Positions 1 to 8,606 of a stretch of 32,693 nucleotides of DNA are shown piece after piece; within the stretch, counting starts at the first letter, position 1, and each line of letters starts with the position of its first letter. The position numbers were made by a program, and so were the translations under genes. The notes under the pieces were generated by a model that was not told the origin of the DNA, did not search any database, and saw only the letters and a program-made list of their open reading frames with translations. Source of the stretch: Acidobacteriota bacterium (GTDB lineage Bacteria > Acidobacteriota > Terriglobia > Bryobacterales > Bryobacteraceae); NCBI GenBank assembly GCA_016871015.1, contig VFZX01000040.1, forward strand, positions 1-32,693, written 5' to 3'.

Positions 1-33
1 GTCCGGGTTGTAGGCGCGGTACCCCTTGGGCAT
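1..33 (-). CDS. 5' end of a probable IS1182-type transposase (truncated by window edge)
   Basis: Reading leftwards from an ATG at 33, the 11 visible codons give MPKGYRAYNPD. From family knowledge, IS1182/DDE transposases very commonly begin with this kind of sequence (M-x-K-G-Y-R-x-Y-x-P-D). Only the first residues are inside the window, so no catalytic residue can be seen. The element would lie mainly to the left of the window. The call rests on a short N-terminal signature and could be a chance match. Confidence 0.5.
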   Translation of the reverse strand, partial: MPKGYRAYNPD

Positions 34-192
34 AAAACATTATGTACTGGTTTTGTTCTATCCGTTCCCACGATGTTCGGGAATTCTCGGACAGGCTCCT
101 AGACTCCCTCGATCGCGCCCGTCTGATTTTCAACCGTGCTCCGCTGATCGTTTTCGATCGGCTTCCATTCGTCCCCAGCCATACTTCGAATC
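34..192. other. Intergenic stretch, possible left end of the insertion sequence
   Basis: No gene is seen between the transposase start and the end of the metallo-hydrolase gene. GTTCGGGAATTCTCGGACAG at 75-94, followed by GCTCC and then CTAG, has the look of an IS terminal inverted repeat and an insertion boundary near 100. The opposite IS end is outside the window, so the repeat cannot be paired. A 5-bp stem with a TTTT loop at 146-159 has no following T-run and is not called a terminator. Confidence 0.25.
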
Positions 193-1044
193 TCAATTTA
201 CCTTCAGCTCAACCCAAAATCCCGGAAAGCTCCGCTCCCACCGAGGCGCCGCTCCCCATCCGGACAGCTTGGTCACGTCGAGCGCCTTCCCCACGTCATC
301 CTTCGCCTTCCCGGACCGCTTCTGCGTCATCAGATCCTCCCGCAGCGTCTCAAACGACTGCTTCCAGCGGACCAGATCCTCGCGCTTCAGAACCGGTCCG
401 TGGCCCGGGATCACCGTCTCGAAGTCGAGCGCCAACACGCGTTCGATCGTGCGCGGCCACTCGATCCCGCTGCCGCCCGCGGTGTAGTCGATGAACGGCG
501 CGTTCGCCACGAACATGTCTCCCATGTGGACCGTCTTGTGCGCCGGGAAGTAGATCACCGCGTCGCCGTTGGTGTGGGCGCGTCCGAAATGCTGCGACCG
601 GACCACCTTGCCGCCCAGCCGGACCGTGAACTGCTGGGAGAAGCTCAACCGCGGAAGTCCCGGCATTTTGCGCTCCTCCATGTTCACCCGCGCGTTCTCG
701 TGCGCGACAATCTCGATGCCCTGCGCCATCAGCTTCGCGTTCCCGCCCGTGTGATCCCCGTGCTGGTGAGTGTTGAGCAGGTACTTCACCGGTTTCGACG
801 TGATCGACAGGACCTTCTCCATGATCTGCGGCACATCCTTTTCGAACTTGTCGTCCACCAGAATCACTCCGTCGGCTGTCTCGTAGACCGCGACGTTGCC
901 GCCGTTGCCGACGATGATATGCAGGTCGTCGAACAGTTTGGTGACGGTGAGCGCCTGTTGGGGAGGCTGCTGCGTGAACGCGATCCAGAGTCCGGTGCCG
1001 GCGGCCAGCGTGAGCGTGAAGCGGGTGAACAGTGTCTTCGTCAT
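193..1044 (-). CDS. Secreted metallo-beta-lactamase-fold hydrolase
   Basis: A 283-residue MBL-fold protein. The zinc signature is intact: NTHQHGDHTGGN gives the HxHxDH motif. A later HMGDMF supplies the bridging Asp and IPGHGPV the last metal His. The N-terminus after MTKTLFTRF is hydrophobic and reads like a signal peptide ending near residue 22, so it probably acts in the periplasm. An earlier in-frame start at 1083 would overlap the divergent FAD gene. The ATG at 1044 is preferred because it leaves the signal peptide at the terminus and sits 9 bases after a TACAAT box. The substrate is unknown. The family includes subclass B-like lactamases, quinoprotein relay hydrolases and glyoxalase II relatives, and the sequence does not decide among them. 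Confidence 0.85.
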   Translation of the reverse strand: MTKTLFTRFTLTLAAGTGLWIAFTQQPPQQALTVTKLFDDLHIIVGNGGNVAVYETADGVILVDDKFEKDVPQIMEKVLSITSKPVKYLLNTHQHGDHTGGNAKLMAQGIEIVAHENARVNMEERKMPGLPRLSFSQQFTVRLGGKVVRSQHFGRAHTNGDAVIYFPAHKTVHMGDMFVANAPFIDYTAGGSGIEWPRTIERVLALDFETVIPGHGPVLKREDLVRWKQSFETLREDLMTQKRSGKAKDDVGKALDVTKLSGWGAAPRWERSFPGFWVELKVN

Positions 1045-1053
1045 GGTGGGGAC

Positions 1054-1059
1054 ATTGTA
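1054..1059 (-). promoter_or_regulatory. Candidate -10 box for the metallo-hydrolase gene
   Basis: TACAAT on the minus strand (5/6 match to TATAAT) ends 9 bases before the ATG at 1044, and there is no Shine-Dalgarno sequence between them. That spacing would give an almost leaderless transcript. No convincing -35 box is seen. Confidence 0.35.
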
Positions 1060-1081
1060 GCGCTTAGTACGATGAGAGGAC

Positions 1082-2935
1082 ATGAAACCGTTGCTGTTTG
1101 CCCTGGCCGCTGCTCTGGCCCCGGCTCAGGAAGTGGAGACGGACCTGTGTGTCCTGTCCGCGACACCCGGTGGAATCGCCGCGGCAACGGCGGCGTCGCG
1201 CCTGGGGACCCGGGTCCTGCTCATTGAGCGGACCGGCCATATCGGCGGATTGCCGGCCAACGGCCTCGGCATCACCGACATCCACACGCGGTCCGCTGTG
1301 GGCGGAATCTTCAAGGAGTTCGTGGGCGCGATCCGCGAGGACTACGTGCGGCAATACGGCGAGAACTCCCAACAGGTGAAGGACTCTTCGGGCGGCTACC
1401 ACTTCGAGCCGCATGTCGCCGAGCGGGTCTTCGAGCAGCTTGTGTCCCGCGAAAAGAACATCCGGCTGATCCGCGGCTACGAATTCCGGGGACAAGCGGT
1501 GGTCGAAGGCGGCAACCTCAGGTCCATTACGGTGGTCGAGCGCAAAACAGGACAGCCGCTCCGCGTTTCGGCCAAAGTTTTCGTCGACGCGACCTATGAA
1601 GGCGACCTTGCGGGAGCCGCCGGAGTCCCCTACCGGATCGGTCGCGAGAGCCGCGACGAGACGGGCGAGCCGTACGCCGGAGTCTACTACGCCTACTTCG
1701 GCACCAAGGAGATCGAAGACGATCCGCGCACCGGACAGGGCGACTCGCGGATCCAGGCCTACAACTTCCGCCTGTGCCTGACCAAACGGCCCGACCTCCG
1801 GGTTCTTCCCGCCAAGCCGGAAACCTACAACCGCGCCGACTACGCGAGCCTCATTGACGACATCCGCAAGGATTACGTTACCGCCTTCGGAGCCACGCCT
1901 CGGACTACCGCTGGGATCTTCAATATCGTTCCCGTTCCCAACGGCAAGAGCGACACCAACAATCATCACAACAGCCTGGTCTCAACCGATCTGCCCGAGG
2001 AAAACTACCCGTGGCCGGAAGCCAACTGGGAGTGGCGGGACAGGTTCGAGAAGCGCCTGCGGGACTACACGCTCGGGCTGCTATGGTTCGCGCAAAACGA
2101 TCCCGGGCTCCCGGACTGGTTCCGGCAGCAGGCGCGCGAATGGGGCCTGGCGCGCGACGAGTACCAGGACAACGGCAACTTTCCGCGCCAAGTTTACGTG
2201 CGCGAGGGGCGCCGCATGGTGGGCGAGTACAGCTTCAGCGCCCACGACGCACTGGTGAAGCCGGGGGCCGCGCGCACGCCGGTCCATGCCACCACGATCA
2301 CCGCGAGCCACTATGCCATCGATTCGCACGCCTTGCGCAAGCGCGAGCCGGGGAAGCGGTCGCTCGACGGATTCATGGGACTGGGCCACATTACCAAACC
2401 CTACACCGTGCCCTATGGCGTGATGGTCCCCACCAAGATTGACGGACTGCTGGTTCCGGTGGCCGTGTCGGCGACGCACCTCGGATTCGGAACCCTGCGG
2501 ATGGAACCCTGCTGGATGGCGATGGGCCAGGCGGCAGGCACCGCGGCGCACCTGGCGATCCGCGCTGGATCCACGCCGCGGCGCGTCCCGTTGACCGGTA
2601 TCCAACGGTCGCTGCTCGCGCAGGGACAGGTGCTGGTCTACTATCGCGATCTTGCGGGCCAGGAGCAGGAAGCCTGGTTCGCGGCCATGCAGTACTATGC
2701 GGCCCGCGGCTGGTTCGGCCAGTGGGACGCTGAGCCGGACCGTCCGGTGATGCGCGGCGAAGCGGTCCAGTGGCTGGAGACACTCGGCACGCAGATCTGG
2801 GACCGTGGACGGCCGCTCGAGACCCTGGACTGGCCGGTGTTCGAAAAGTGGCTCGGCAAAAAAATTCTACGCGGACAGGCACCGTACGTGTTACGGAAGG
2901 AGTTCGCGCAGACACTCTACAAGGAGGGCAAGTGA
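1082..2935 (+). CDS. FAD-dependent oxidoreductase (FAD_oxidored family), exported
   Basis: A 617-residue protein. Residues 1-16 look like a short signal peptide (MKPLLFALAAALAPAQ). A dinucleotide-binding fold follows, with V-L-S-A-T-P-G-G-I-A and the acidic end of the second strand in LLIER. The family usually has G-G-T-P-G-G here, so the first glycine position is Ser/Ala. The rest matches the large secreted FAD-oxidoreductase family often labelled xanthan-lyase-like, including the late GHITKPYTVPYGVMVP and RMEPCWMAMGQAAGTAAHLA segments that close the FAD site. AGAGGA at 1075-1080 is the ribosome site. The gene overlaps the next one by four bases (GTGA), so it is probably translated together with the aminotransferase. 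The substrate cannot be read from sequence. Confidence 0.85.
   Translation: MKPLLFALAAALAPAQEVETDLCVLSATPGGIAAATAASRLGTRVLLIERTGHIGGLPANGLGITDIHTRSAVGGIFKEFVGAIREDYVRQYGENSQQVKDSSGGYHFEPHVAERVFEQLVSREKNIRLIRGYEFRGQAVVEGGNLRSITVVERKTGQPLRVSAKVFVDATYEGDLAGAAGVPYRIGRESRDETGEPYAGVYYAYFGTKEIEDDPRTGQGDSRIQAYNFRLCLTKRPDLRVLPAKPETYNRADYASLIDDIRKDYVTAFGATPRTTAGIFNIVPVPNGKSDTNNHHNSLVSTDLPEENYPWPEANWEWRDRFEKRLRDYTLGLLWFAQNDPGLPDWFRQQAREWGLARDEYQDNGNFPRQVYVREGRRMVGEYSFSAHDALVKPGAARTPVHATTITASHYAIDSHALRKREPGKRSLDGFMGLGHITKPYTVPYGVMVPTKIDGLLVPVAVSATHLGFGTLRMEPCWMAMGQAAGTAAHLAIRAGSTPRRVPLTGIQRSLLAQGQVLVYYRDLAGQEQEAWFAAMQYYAARGWFGQWDAEPDRPVMRGEAVQWLETLGTQIWDRGRPLETLDWPVFEKWLGKKILRGQAPYVLRKEFAQTLYKEGK
2921..2927 (+). 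promoter_or_regulatory. Strong Shine-Dalgarno that fixes the aminotransferase start
   Basis: AAGGAGG lies four bases before GTG at 2932. The same frame is open upstream to 2770, but that part is antisense-like and overlaps the FAD gene. This site and the GTGA overlap decide for the GTG start. Confidence 0.7.
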
Positions 2936-4266
2936 GCTCAAGCAGGATCTTCGAGGCATACGCGGCCAAGACGCCGGGGTCGGCGCGTCTCTACCAGCGG
3001 GCGTTGGAGAACTTTCCGAACGGCGTGACGCACATCGGACGCCACCTGCGTCCGCATCCGCTGTTCGTGGACCGCGCCAACGGACCCTGCAAATGGGACG
3101 TCGACGGCAACGAGTACGTCGACTACTTTGGCGGACACGGGGCGCTGCTGCTCGGCCACAACCATCCGGCAGTGACGGAGGCGGTGGTCCGCCAGGCGCC
3201 ACGCGGGGTCCACTACGGCGCGTCGCATGAGCTGGAGGTGGAATGGGCGGAAGCGATCCGGTCGATGATTCCATCCGCCGGGCGGGTCCGGTTCACGACT
3301 TCCGGCACCGAAGCCACGCACCTGGCGCTGCGGCTGGCGCGGGCTCATACGGGAAAGCCGAAGGTGATCCGGTTCCTCGGACACTTTCACGGATGGCACG
3401 ATCACGTGGCGTTTGGCGCGGATGTCCCAGCCGGGATCCTGCCGGGAGTCGCTGAAGGGATGCTGTTGTGCCGCCCCAACGACATCGAGCAGGTCCGCGA
3501 GCTGTGTGCCACGCGGGGCGACATCGCCGCCATCATCCTCGAACCCACCGGCGCGACGTTCGGCCAGATTCCGTGTCCGCCGGAGTTCCTGCGGCAACTG
3601 CGCGAGGTGACGCTTGAGCATGGGATCCTGCTGATCTTCGACGAGGTGATCACCGGATTCCGCGTGTCGCCGGGAGGAGCGCAAGCCCACTACGGAGTGA
3701 CGCCGGACATGACGACGCTCGCCAAGATCATCGCGGGCGGATATCCAGGCGCGGCGGTTGTGGGGCGCCCGGAGGTGTTCGAGCCGATGTCGGGCAGCCC
3801 TCCGCGCGTGGCGCATCAAGGCACATACAACTCCGGACCCGTGTCGGCGGCGGCCGGCATCGCGACCCTCCGCGTGGTGCGCCAAACCAGGATCACGCAA
3901 CGCGCCAATGACACAGGGGCCGCGATCCGCGACGGGATCAACGATGTCTGCCAACGGCGTGGGATTCCCTGGTGCGCGTACGGGGAGTTTTCGGGGTTCC
4001 ACATTTTCACCAATCCGGGGCGGCAGCCGGTGGGTCCCGCGGACATCTACGCCGGCAAGGTCCCGTTCACAGTTCTGAAAGGAGGGACACGGCAAGACTT
4101 GGTCCACCGCATACGCGCTGGATTCTTGGCGGCGGGAGTGGACCTCACTGGCTGGCCCGGCGGTGTCGTGTCGGGGATGCATGGCGCGGCGCACGTTGAT
4201 CGCACGGTCACGGCGTTTGAAGCGCTCGTTGGAATGCTTGAAGAAGAAGGAGAGTTCCAGCCATGA
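2932..4266 (+). CDS. Class III PLP aminotransferase, glutamate-1-semialdehyde aminomutase-like
   Basis: A 444-residue fold-type I PLP enzyme. Visible marks are FTTSGTEATHLALRLARAHT (phosphate-binding SGTEA), HFHGWHDH, the cofactor Asp in IFDEVITGFR, and the Schiff-base lysine in TTLAKIIAGGYPG at about K265, the place expected for glutamate-1-semialdehyde 2,1-aminomutases. The N-terminal NFPNGVTHIGR segment also matches that subfamily (usually N-x-P-G-G-V-x-x-x-x-R). However, its neighbours are an FAD oxidoreductase and a DUF2278 protein, not haem genes. A role in a secondary pathway is as likely as tetrapyrrole synthesis, so no hemL symbol is given. It ends in an ATGA overlap with the next gene. 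Confidence 0.85.
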   Translation: MSSSRIFEAYAAKTPGSARLYQRALENFPNGVTHIGRHLRPHPLFVDRANGPCKWDVDGNEYVDYFGGHGALLLGHNHPAVTEAVVRQAPRGVHYGASHELEVEWAEAIRSMIPSAGRVRFTTSGTEATHLALRLARAHTGKPKVIRFLGHFHGWHDHVAFGADVPAGILPGVAEGMLLCRPNDIEQVRELCATRGDIAAIILEPTGATFGQIPCPPEFLRQLREVTLEHGILLIFDEVITGFRVSPGGAQAHYGVTPDMTTLAKIIAGGYPGAAVVGRPEVFEPMSGSPPRVAHQGTYNSGPVSAAAGIATLRVVRQTRITQRANDTGAAIRDGINDVCQRRGIPWCAYGEFSGFHIFTNPGRQPVGPADIYAGKVPFTVLKGGTRQDLVHRIRAGFLAAGVDLTGWPGGVVSGMHGAAHVDRTVTAFEALVGMLEEEGEFQP

Positions 4267-5255
4267 TTCGATATTCCGTTCTGCGCGGCAAGGTGGTGGA
4301 CCACCGGCGCGAGGATGACGACCCGCAGTCGCCACACTTCACGATCTTCGTGGAGGCGGATGGCCGGCGGATCCGGTGCCCGGTGAACGTCCGGTCCACT
4401 GACAAGTCCGAGGTCTGGTTCAAGTTCGTCGAGGACTTGAGGCATCCGGTCGTCGACGAGCTGCGCCTGATGGACGAGGGCATCGTCCGCGATCCGGAGC
4501 GCCGCCTGCGCCTGGACTTCATCCGCGAGCCGCTGTTTGACCGCCTCACCATGCGCCAGCTTCCGTTCACGGGTCCTCTACCGCAGGATGACCTGCAGGA
4601 CCGGATCGCCGTGTTCGCCGAACAGGCGCGGGTGAATCGCGAGGCGGACCTGTTCGTATTCGGCGAAGTGTTCGGAGGTGGCGGCGGACAAGGAGTCCAC
4701 GACATCCACATGAACCAGGGCAACAACCAGCAGCACCGGTCAAGCGACGGGGTCTTTCAGGACGGTGCGCTCATTTTCCGTTTTCCGTCGACCGGCTGGC
4801 TCGGATTCTTCACCGCGTTCAATTCGCAGGTGTGGGCCACGGATAACGATGGGCACCGGCTGCAGGGATTCGCCGAAGGTCCGCTGGCGCGGTTCGACGA
4901 GCCCGCGCCGGATGCGGGACGCGCGGAGCCGATGGCCGAGGTCGCAATCGTCGCCGCGCTGTTGAATCCGGATGGTCCGGATCAGGGCAAGGAGACGGTG
5001 ACGCTTATGAACTTCACAACCCGTGAGGTCAGGCTGGCCGGATGGAAGCTCCTCGACCGCCAGGACAAGGCGGAGTCCCTCCAGGGCCGCATGCTCGACG
5101 CGGGCGGATCGCTGATCGTCCGGCTGCGCGGCGATGGGGCGCAATTGAGCAACAACGGCGGCTCGATCCGGCTGGTGGACGCGAGCGGGGCCGTGGTGGA
5201 CTCGGTTACGTACTCGAAGAGCGACGCGGTGAGCGGCCGTCTGATGCGGTTCTAG
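4263..5255 (+). CDS. DUF2278 (YukJ-type) protein with C-terminal lamin-tail domain
   Basis: A 330-residue protein of two parts. Residues 1 to about 215 match the DUF2278/YukJ family: the opening YSVLRGKVVD, the HFTIFVEADG strand, a conserved VNVRSTDKSEVWF, and the G-G-G-G-Q-G-VHDIHMNQGN segment. Residues from about 225 to the end form a lamin-tail-like immunoglobulin domain (AALLNPDGPDQGKETVTLMN, then a GWKLLDRQDK strand and NNGGSIRLVDASGAVVDSV). The fused tail is a known architecture in this family. No signal peptide is seen. The function is unknown; lamin-tail domains in bacteria often accompany nucleases or hydrolases. It starts inside the aminotransferase stop (ATGA). It ends so that its TAG overlaps the stop of the convergent receptor gene. 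Confidence 0.8.
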   Translation: MIRYSVLRGKVVDHRREDDDPQSPHFTIFVEADGRRIRCPVNVRSTDKSEVWFKFVEDLRHPVVDELRLMDEGIVRDPERRLRLDFIREPLFDRLTMRQLPFTGPLPQDDLQDRIAVFAEQARVNREADLFVFGEVFGGGGGQGVHDIHMNQGNNQQHRSSDGVFQDGALIFRFPSTGWLGFFTAFNSQVWATDNDGHRLQGFAEGPLARFDEPAPDAGRAEPMAEVAIVAALLNPDGPDQGKETVTLMNFTTREVRLAGWKLLDRQDKAESLQGRMLDAGGSLIVRLRGDGAQLSNNGGSIRLVDASGAVVDSVTYSKSDAVSGRLMRF

Positions 5256-8200
5256 AATTCGATTCTCAGTCCCAGGATCACCGTGCGTGGGCCCGTCTCG
5301 TCCTGCCCCTGCAGGCCGCTGATCCGGCCCACGCTGGTGGGCGCGGAGATGTTCGCGTTCGGCAGATTGAAGTTCGGGCGGTTGAACGTGTTCGTCGTCG
5401 ACAGGCTCACTTCGATGCGGCCGGACTCCTTGAACGGAATGTACTTGAATAGCCCTAGGTCGAAGTTGACCGTCCCCGGGCCTTCCAGCACGCCGATGCC
5501 GGACGTTCCGAAGCGGCCCGCGTTAACCGGGGGTACGGCGAAGGCGGACACGTCGAACCAGCGGTGGATGGTTCGCTGACTCTTCGGAAGGTTGCCGTTG
5601 GCGATCCGGTCCGGCCGTCCGCCGATGGTGTTCGTGTTGGACGGATCGCGTCCCGCGAAGGTCGGCGTGAACCGCTGGCCGGTTTGCAGCAGCGTGACAC
5701 CAGCGATGCGCCATCCACCCACGATCAGGCCCGCTGGACCGCGCGCGTTGGCGAGCCACTTGCGGCCGCGCCCGAACGGCAGTTCCCAGATGTAGCTCGA
5801 CACCATCCGGTGGCGCGACATGTACAAGTCATCCCCGCGCTCGGAGGAGCGGTCATAGGTGTTGGCGATCACCGCGCCCTGCTCGCCGCTGTCAATGCCG
5901 TGGGCGAGTTGCTTGGCCCAGGTCCATCCCACCTGGTAGTAGACGCCCTTGGTGAGCTTCCGCTCCGCCTCGAATTGCAGCGCGTGGTACATCGCGTTTC
6001 CACCGTTCTCGACGAAGGTCACGTTGTTGTACTGCGGAAACGGCCTGCGGTTGTTGTTAAACGGAACCGTGCTCGCCACGGGCTGGTTCAGGTTCCGCCG
6101 GTAGAGCAGGTTCACCGACCGCGTGCCCAGGTACGACGTCCGGAATCCAGTGCCCGCGAACTCCTGCTCCATCGTGAAGTTCCACTGCATCGTGTACGCA
6201 TTGAACATGTGCACCGCAAGTCCGGTCGCGTTCTGCGCGCCGAGCGTGCCCGCTGAGAGGAACGGCTCCGGGAACTGGAACTGCGGACGCCCGCCCACGA
6301 TATTGTTTGTGAAGAACTCGTCGGAGGTGAAGGGCCCGCCACCGCTGGTGCTGCTGAATGTGCTGCTCGAAAGCTGATTGCGATAGACGCCCCATCCGGC
6401 GCGGACCACGGATCGCGCATGGCCGAACGGCCGCCATGCGACTCCGGCGCGGGGATCGAAGTTGTTGTTGTCGGCGCGCCGGAGTCCGCGCTCGGGGAAG
6501 CCCGCCTGCGCCGCCGTCACTACGCTGATCGTGCGCGGAAAGATCGGGCTCACTTGGCTCAGCCCCTGTTGGTTGGGAACCACGAGCGCACCGGTTTTGG
6601 GATCGAAGCTGAACTGGCGGCCGGTCTTCTCACTGAACGGGTTCATCCACTCATAGCGGAGTCCGAGATTCAGCGTCACGTTCCGGTGGACCTTGAAGTC
6701 ATCCTGGATGAAGCCCGCGTAGAACTGGTTGGTTCCGTCGACGCGCTCCTGCGGCGTCGACCGGCTGGTGGTGCGCGGAATACCCAGCAGGAAGTCGGAA
6801 TAGGCGAATCCGGTAAAGGTTCCCGGAAAGTCGTACTGGCCGTAGATCCGGTTGGGGATCGGCTGGTTCTGCAACTGTCCGGTGCGGAAGTTGAATCCCA
6901 GTTTGATGGAGTGCTTGTTCTTGATGATCGTCAGGTTCTCGATAAAGTCGTAGAACAGGTTCAAGGGACCACTGTTGAACTCAATCTGCGTGATCGAGGA
7001 AAAGCCCGTGATCGCGAACACCGGCAGTGCGCGGATGTCCTGCGTGGTGGTGAGTCCGCGGATGCCGAGTTCGCGCACGATCGGAAGTCCGCTGATCGGA
7101 CCCTGGCGCGGATTCTCGTGCCGCGCCATCCCGAAGCGGACCTCGTTCACCATCGTGGGAGAGATGATGTGAGTGTCGACGATGGCGAGGTTGCGGATCT
7201 TGCGGAGCTGGTCGCGCAGGCCGACGTTGGGAAGCTCGCCTTCGGGCACCGGAGTCGGCATGTTGCGCCAGGTGTAGCGCGCGTACATGGAGTTGCTGCC
7301 GGTGAAGCGGTGGTCGCCGCGGACATCGAAGTGATCCCAGTACGGTGCGTTGGACACAGTGGCGCGGAGGTTCTGGTTGAGCAGGTCCGGACCGCCGAAA
7401 TTGGGCACGGGATAGAACCGCTCCTGCGCCCGCAGGGTCACGGGATTGATCCGCGCGGTGGGGATCACGTTGCCCGCAAACGGCTGGTTGCTGTTCAGCG
7501 GATCGAGAATCGGAATCACGGCGCCCGCGTTGTTCACCACGCGCGAGAAGTCGCCACGCCGCAGCGCGAGCGACGGAACGCTTGAGTTGAACAGGGTCTG
7601 GCGGTGGTCGCGGTTGCCTTCGAAAGCGCCAAAGAAGAAGGTCCGGTTGCGGCCGTCGTATTTCGGCAGCACCACTGGACCGCCGATGCTGCCTCCGAAC
7701 TGGTTGTAGACGCGGAACGGAACGTTGGTCTGGAAGTAGTTCCGCGCGTTCAGGCTCCCGGTGGAGTACTGCCAGAATCCACTGCCGTGCAGTTGGTTGG
7801 TCCCGCTTTTGCTGGTGACGGTCACGGAGGCGACGTTGCTGAACTCGGCGCTGGCGGTCACCATGTTGAGCTTCATCTCCTGGACAGACTCAAAGCTCGG
7901 CTGCATCGGTGTGATCTGGCCGCCGCCCTGGTCGCCGAGAGTGACGCCGTCCATCACGAAGCTGTTCTGGTTGCTGCGCGACCCGCCGAACGAGTGCGAC
8001 GACGCGCCTTCATAGCGGAACGATCCGGGCGACAGGCTCATAAACTTGAAGATCCCGCCTCCGAACGCGTCGCCACGAACGAAGTTGAGCGGCAGCTCGC
8101 GCATCTGCTGTCCGGTGCGGACATCGCTCACCGCGCCTGTCTCGGATTCAACCACCGGCGTCTGCGCCTCGACATTCACGGTTTCGGTGATCTGGCCGAC

Positions 8201-8518
8201 GGTCATCTGGATGTCGATGCGCAGGATTTGCGCGGTTTCAAGCGTCACGCGCCGCTGCACGTAGCGCTGGAATCCGGCGGCCTCGGCGGTGACCGTGTAC
8301 GGACCCGGGAGCAGGTAGGTCAGATCATAGTTCCCCGATTCATCGGTCGTGGTCTCCTTGGCCGCGCTCGTGCCTTCGTTGGTGGCGATGACGCGGGCAC
8401 GGGGAATCGCGGCGCCCGCTGGATCGCGGAGGCTTCCCACGATGGTTCCGAAGGTCGATTGCGCGGGAAGAAGGCTGACAGCCACCAGCAGACCCGCAAG
8501 GGCACACCCAGCTCGCAT
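5252..8518 (-). CDS. Oar-like TonB-dependent receptor with carboxypeptidase-regulatory domain
   Basis: A 1088-residue outer-membrane protein. Order: signal peptide (MRAGCALAGLLVAVSLLPAQ); a CarboxypepD_reg-like beta-sandwich at about 25-105 (GTIVGSLRDPAGAAIPRARV, then NYDLTYLLPGPYTVTAEAAG); a plug domain at about 120-235; and a long beta-barrel ending with VILGLRIEF, the terminal Phe typical of outer-membrane barrels. The frame is open to 8662, but the ATG at 8518 has GGAGGT eight bases upstream and places the signal peptide first. Acidobacteria carry many such receptors, usually for oligosaccharide or peptide uptake or adhesion. The ligand cannot be inferred. The secreted amidase upstream on the same strand may share a substrate. 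Its stop overlaps that of the convergent DUF2278 gene. Confidence 0.9.
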   Translation of the reverse strand: MRAGCALAGLLVAVSLLPAQSTFGTIVGSLRDPAGAAIPRARVIATNEGTSAAKETTTDESGNYDLTYLLPGPYTVTAEAAGFQRYVQRRVTLETAQILRIDIQMTVGQITETVNVEAQTPVVESETGAVSDVRTGQQMRELPLNFVRGDAFGGGIFKFMSLSPGSFRYEGASSHSFGGSRSNQNSFVMDGVTLGDQGGGQITPMQPSFESVQEMKLNMVTASAEFSNVASVTVTSKSGTNQLHGSGFWQYSTGSLNARNYFQTNVPFRVYNQFGGSIGGPVVLPKYDGRNRTFFFGAFEGNRDHRQTLFNSSVPSLALRRGDFSRVVNNAGAVIPILDPLNSNQPFAGNVIPTARINPVTLRAQERFYPVPNFGGPDLLNQNLRATVSNAPYWDHFDVRGDHRFTGSNSMYARYTWRNMPTPVPEGELPNVGLRDQLRKIRNLAIVDTHIISPTMVNEVRFGMARHENPRQGPISGLPIVRELGIRGLTTTQDIRALPVFAITGFSSITQIEFNSGPLNLFYDFIENLTIIKNKHSIKLGFNFRTGQLQNQPIPNRIYGQYDFPGTFTGFAYSDFLLGIPRTTSRSTPQERVDGTNQFYAGFIQDDFKVHRNVTLNLGLRYEWMNPFSEKTGRQFSFDPKTGALVVPNQQGLSQVSPIFPRTISVVTAAQAGFPERGLRRADNNNFDPRAGVAWRPFGHARSVVRAGWGVYRNQLSSSTFSSTSGGGPFTSDEFFTNNIVGGRPQFQFPEPFLSAGTLGAQNATGLAVHMFNAYTMQWNFTMEQEFAGTGFRTSYLGTRSVNLLYRRNLNQPVASTVPFNNNRRPFPQYNNVTFVENGGNAMYHALQFEAERKLTKGVYYQVGWTWAKQLAHGIDSGEQGAVIANTYDRSSERGDDLYMSRHRMVSSYIWELPFGRGRKWLANARGPAGLIVGGWRIAGVTLLQTGQRFTPTFAGRDPSNTNTIGGRPDRIANGNLPKSQRTIHRWFDVSAFAVPPVNAGRFGTSGIGVLEGPGTVNFDLGLFKYIPFKESGRIEVSLSTTNTFNRPNFNLPNANISAPTSVGRISGLQGQDETGPRTVILGLRIEF

Positions 8519-8524
8519 AGACAC

Positions 8525-8557
8525 CTCCAAGCAAGAGATAGTGTTGGATCGAGTATA
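8525..8557 (-). promoter_or_regulatory. Candidate -10 box and ribosome site of the TonB receptor gene
   Basis: TATACT (minus strand, 8557-8552; 5/6 match) lies 33 bases before the ATG at 8518. A GGAGGT Shine-Dalgarno lies between them. No good -35 box is seen 16-18 bases upstream. The box lies in the 88-base gap after the amidase gene, so the receptor could be transcribed separately. Confidence 0.4.
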
Positions 8558-8606
8558 CACTCGCAAGCGCGGCGATGAGAAGCTCACAGGCCGGGCTCGT
8601 ATACCC

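Noticed and set aside
146-159. Hairpin GATCG-TTTT-CGATC as a terminator of the metallo-hydrolase gene
   Set aside because: The stem has only five pairs and no T-run follows in the direction of transcription.
2932-4266. Annotation of the aminotransferase as hemL
   Set aside because: The active-site pattern is similar, but the neighbours are unrelated to haem synthesis and subfamily membership cannot be decided by eye.
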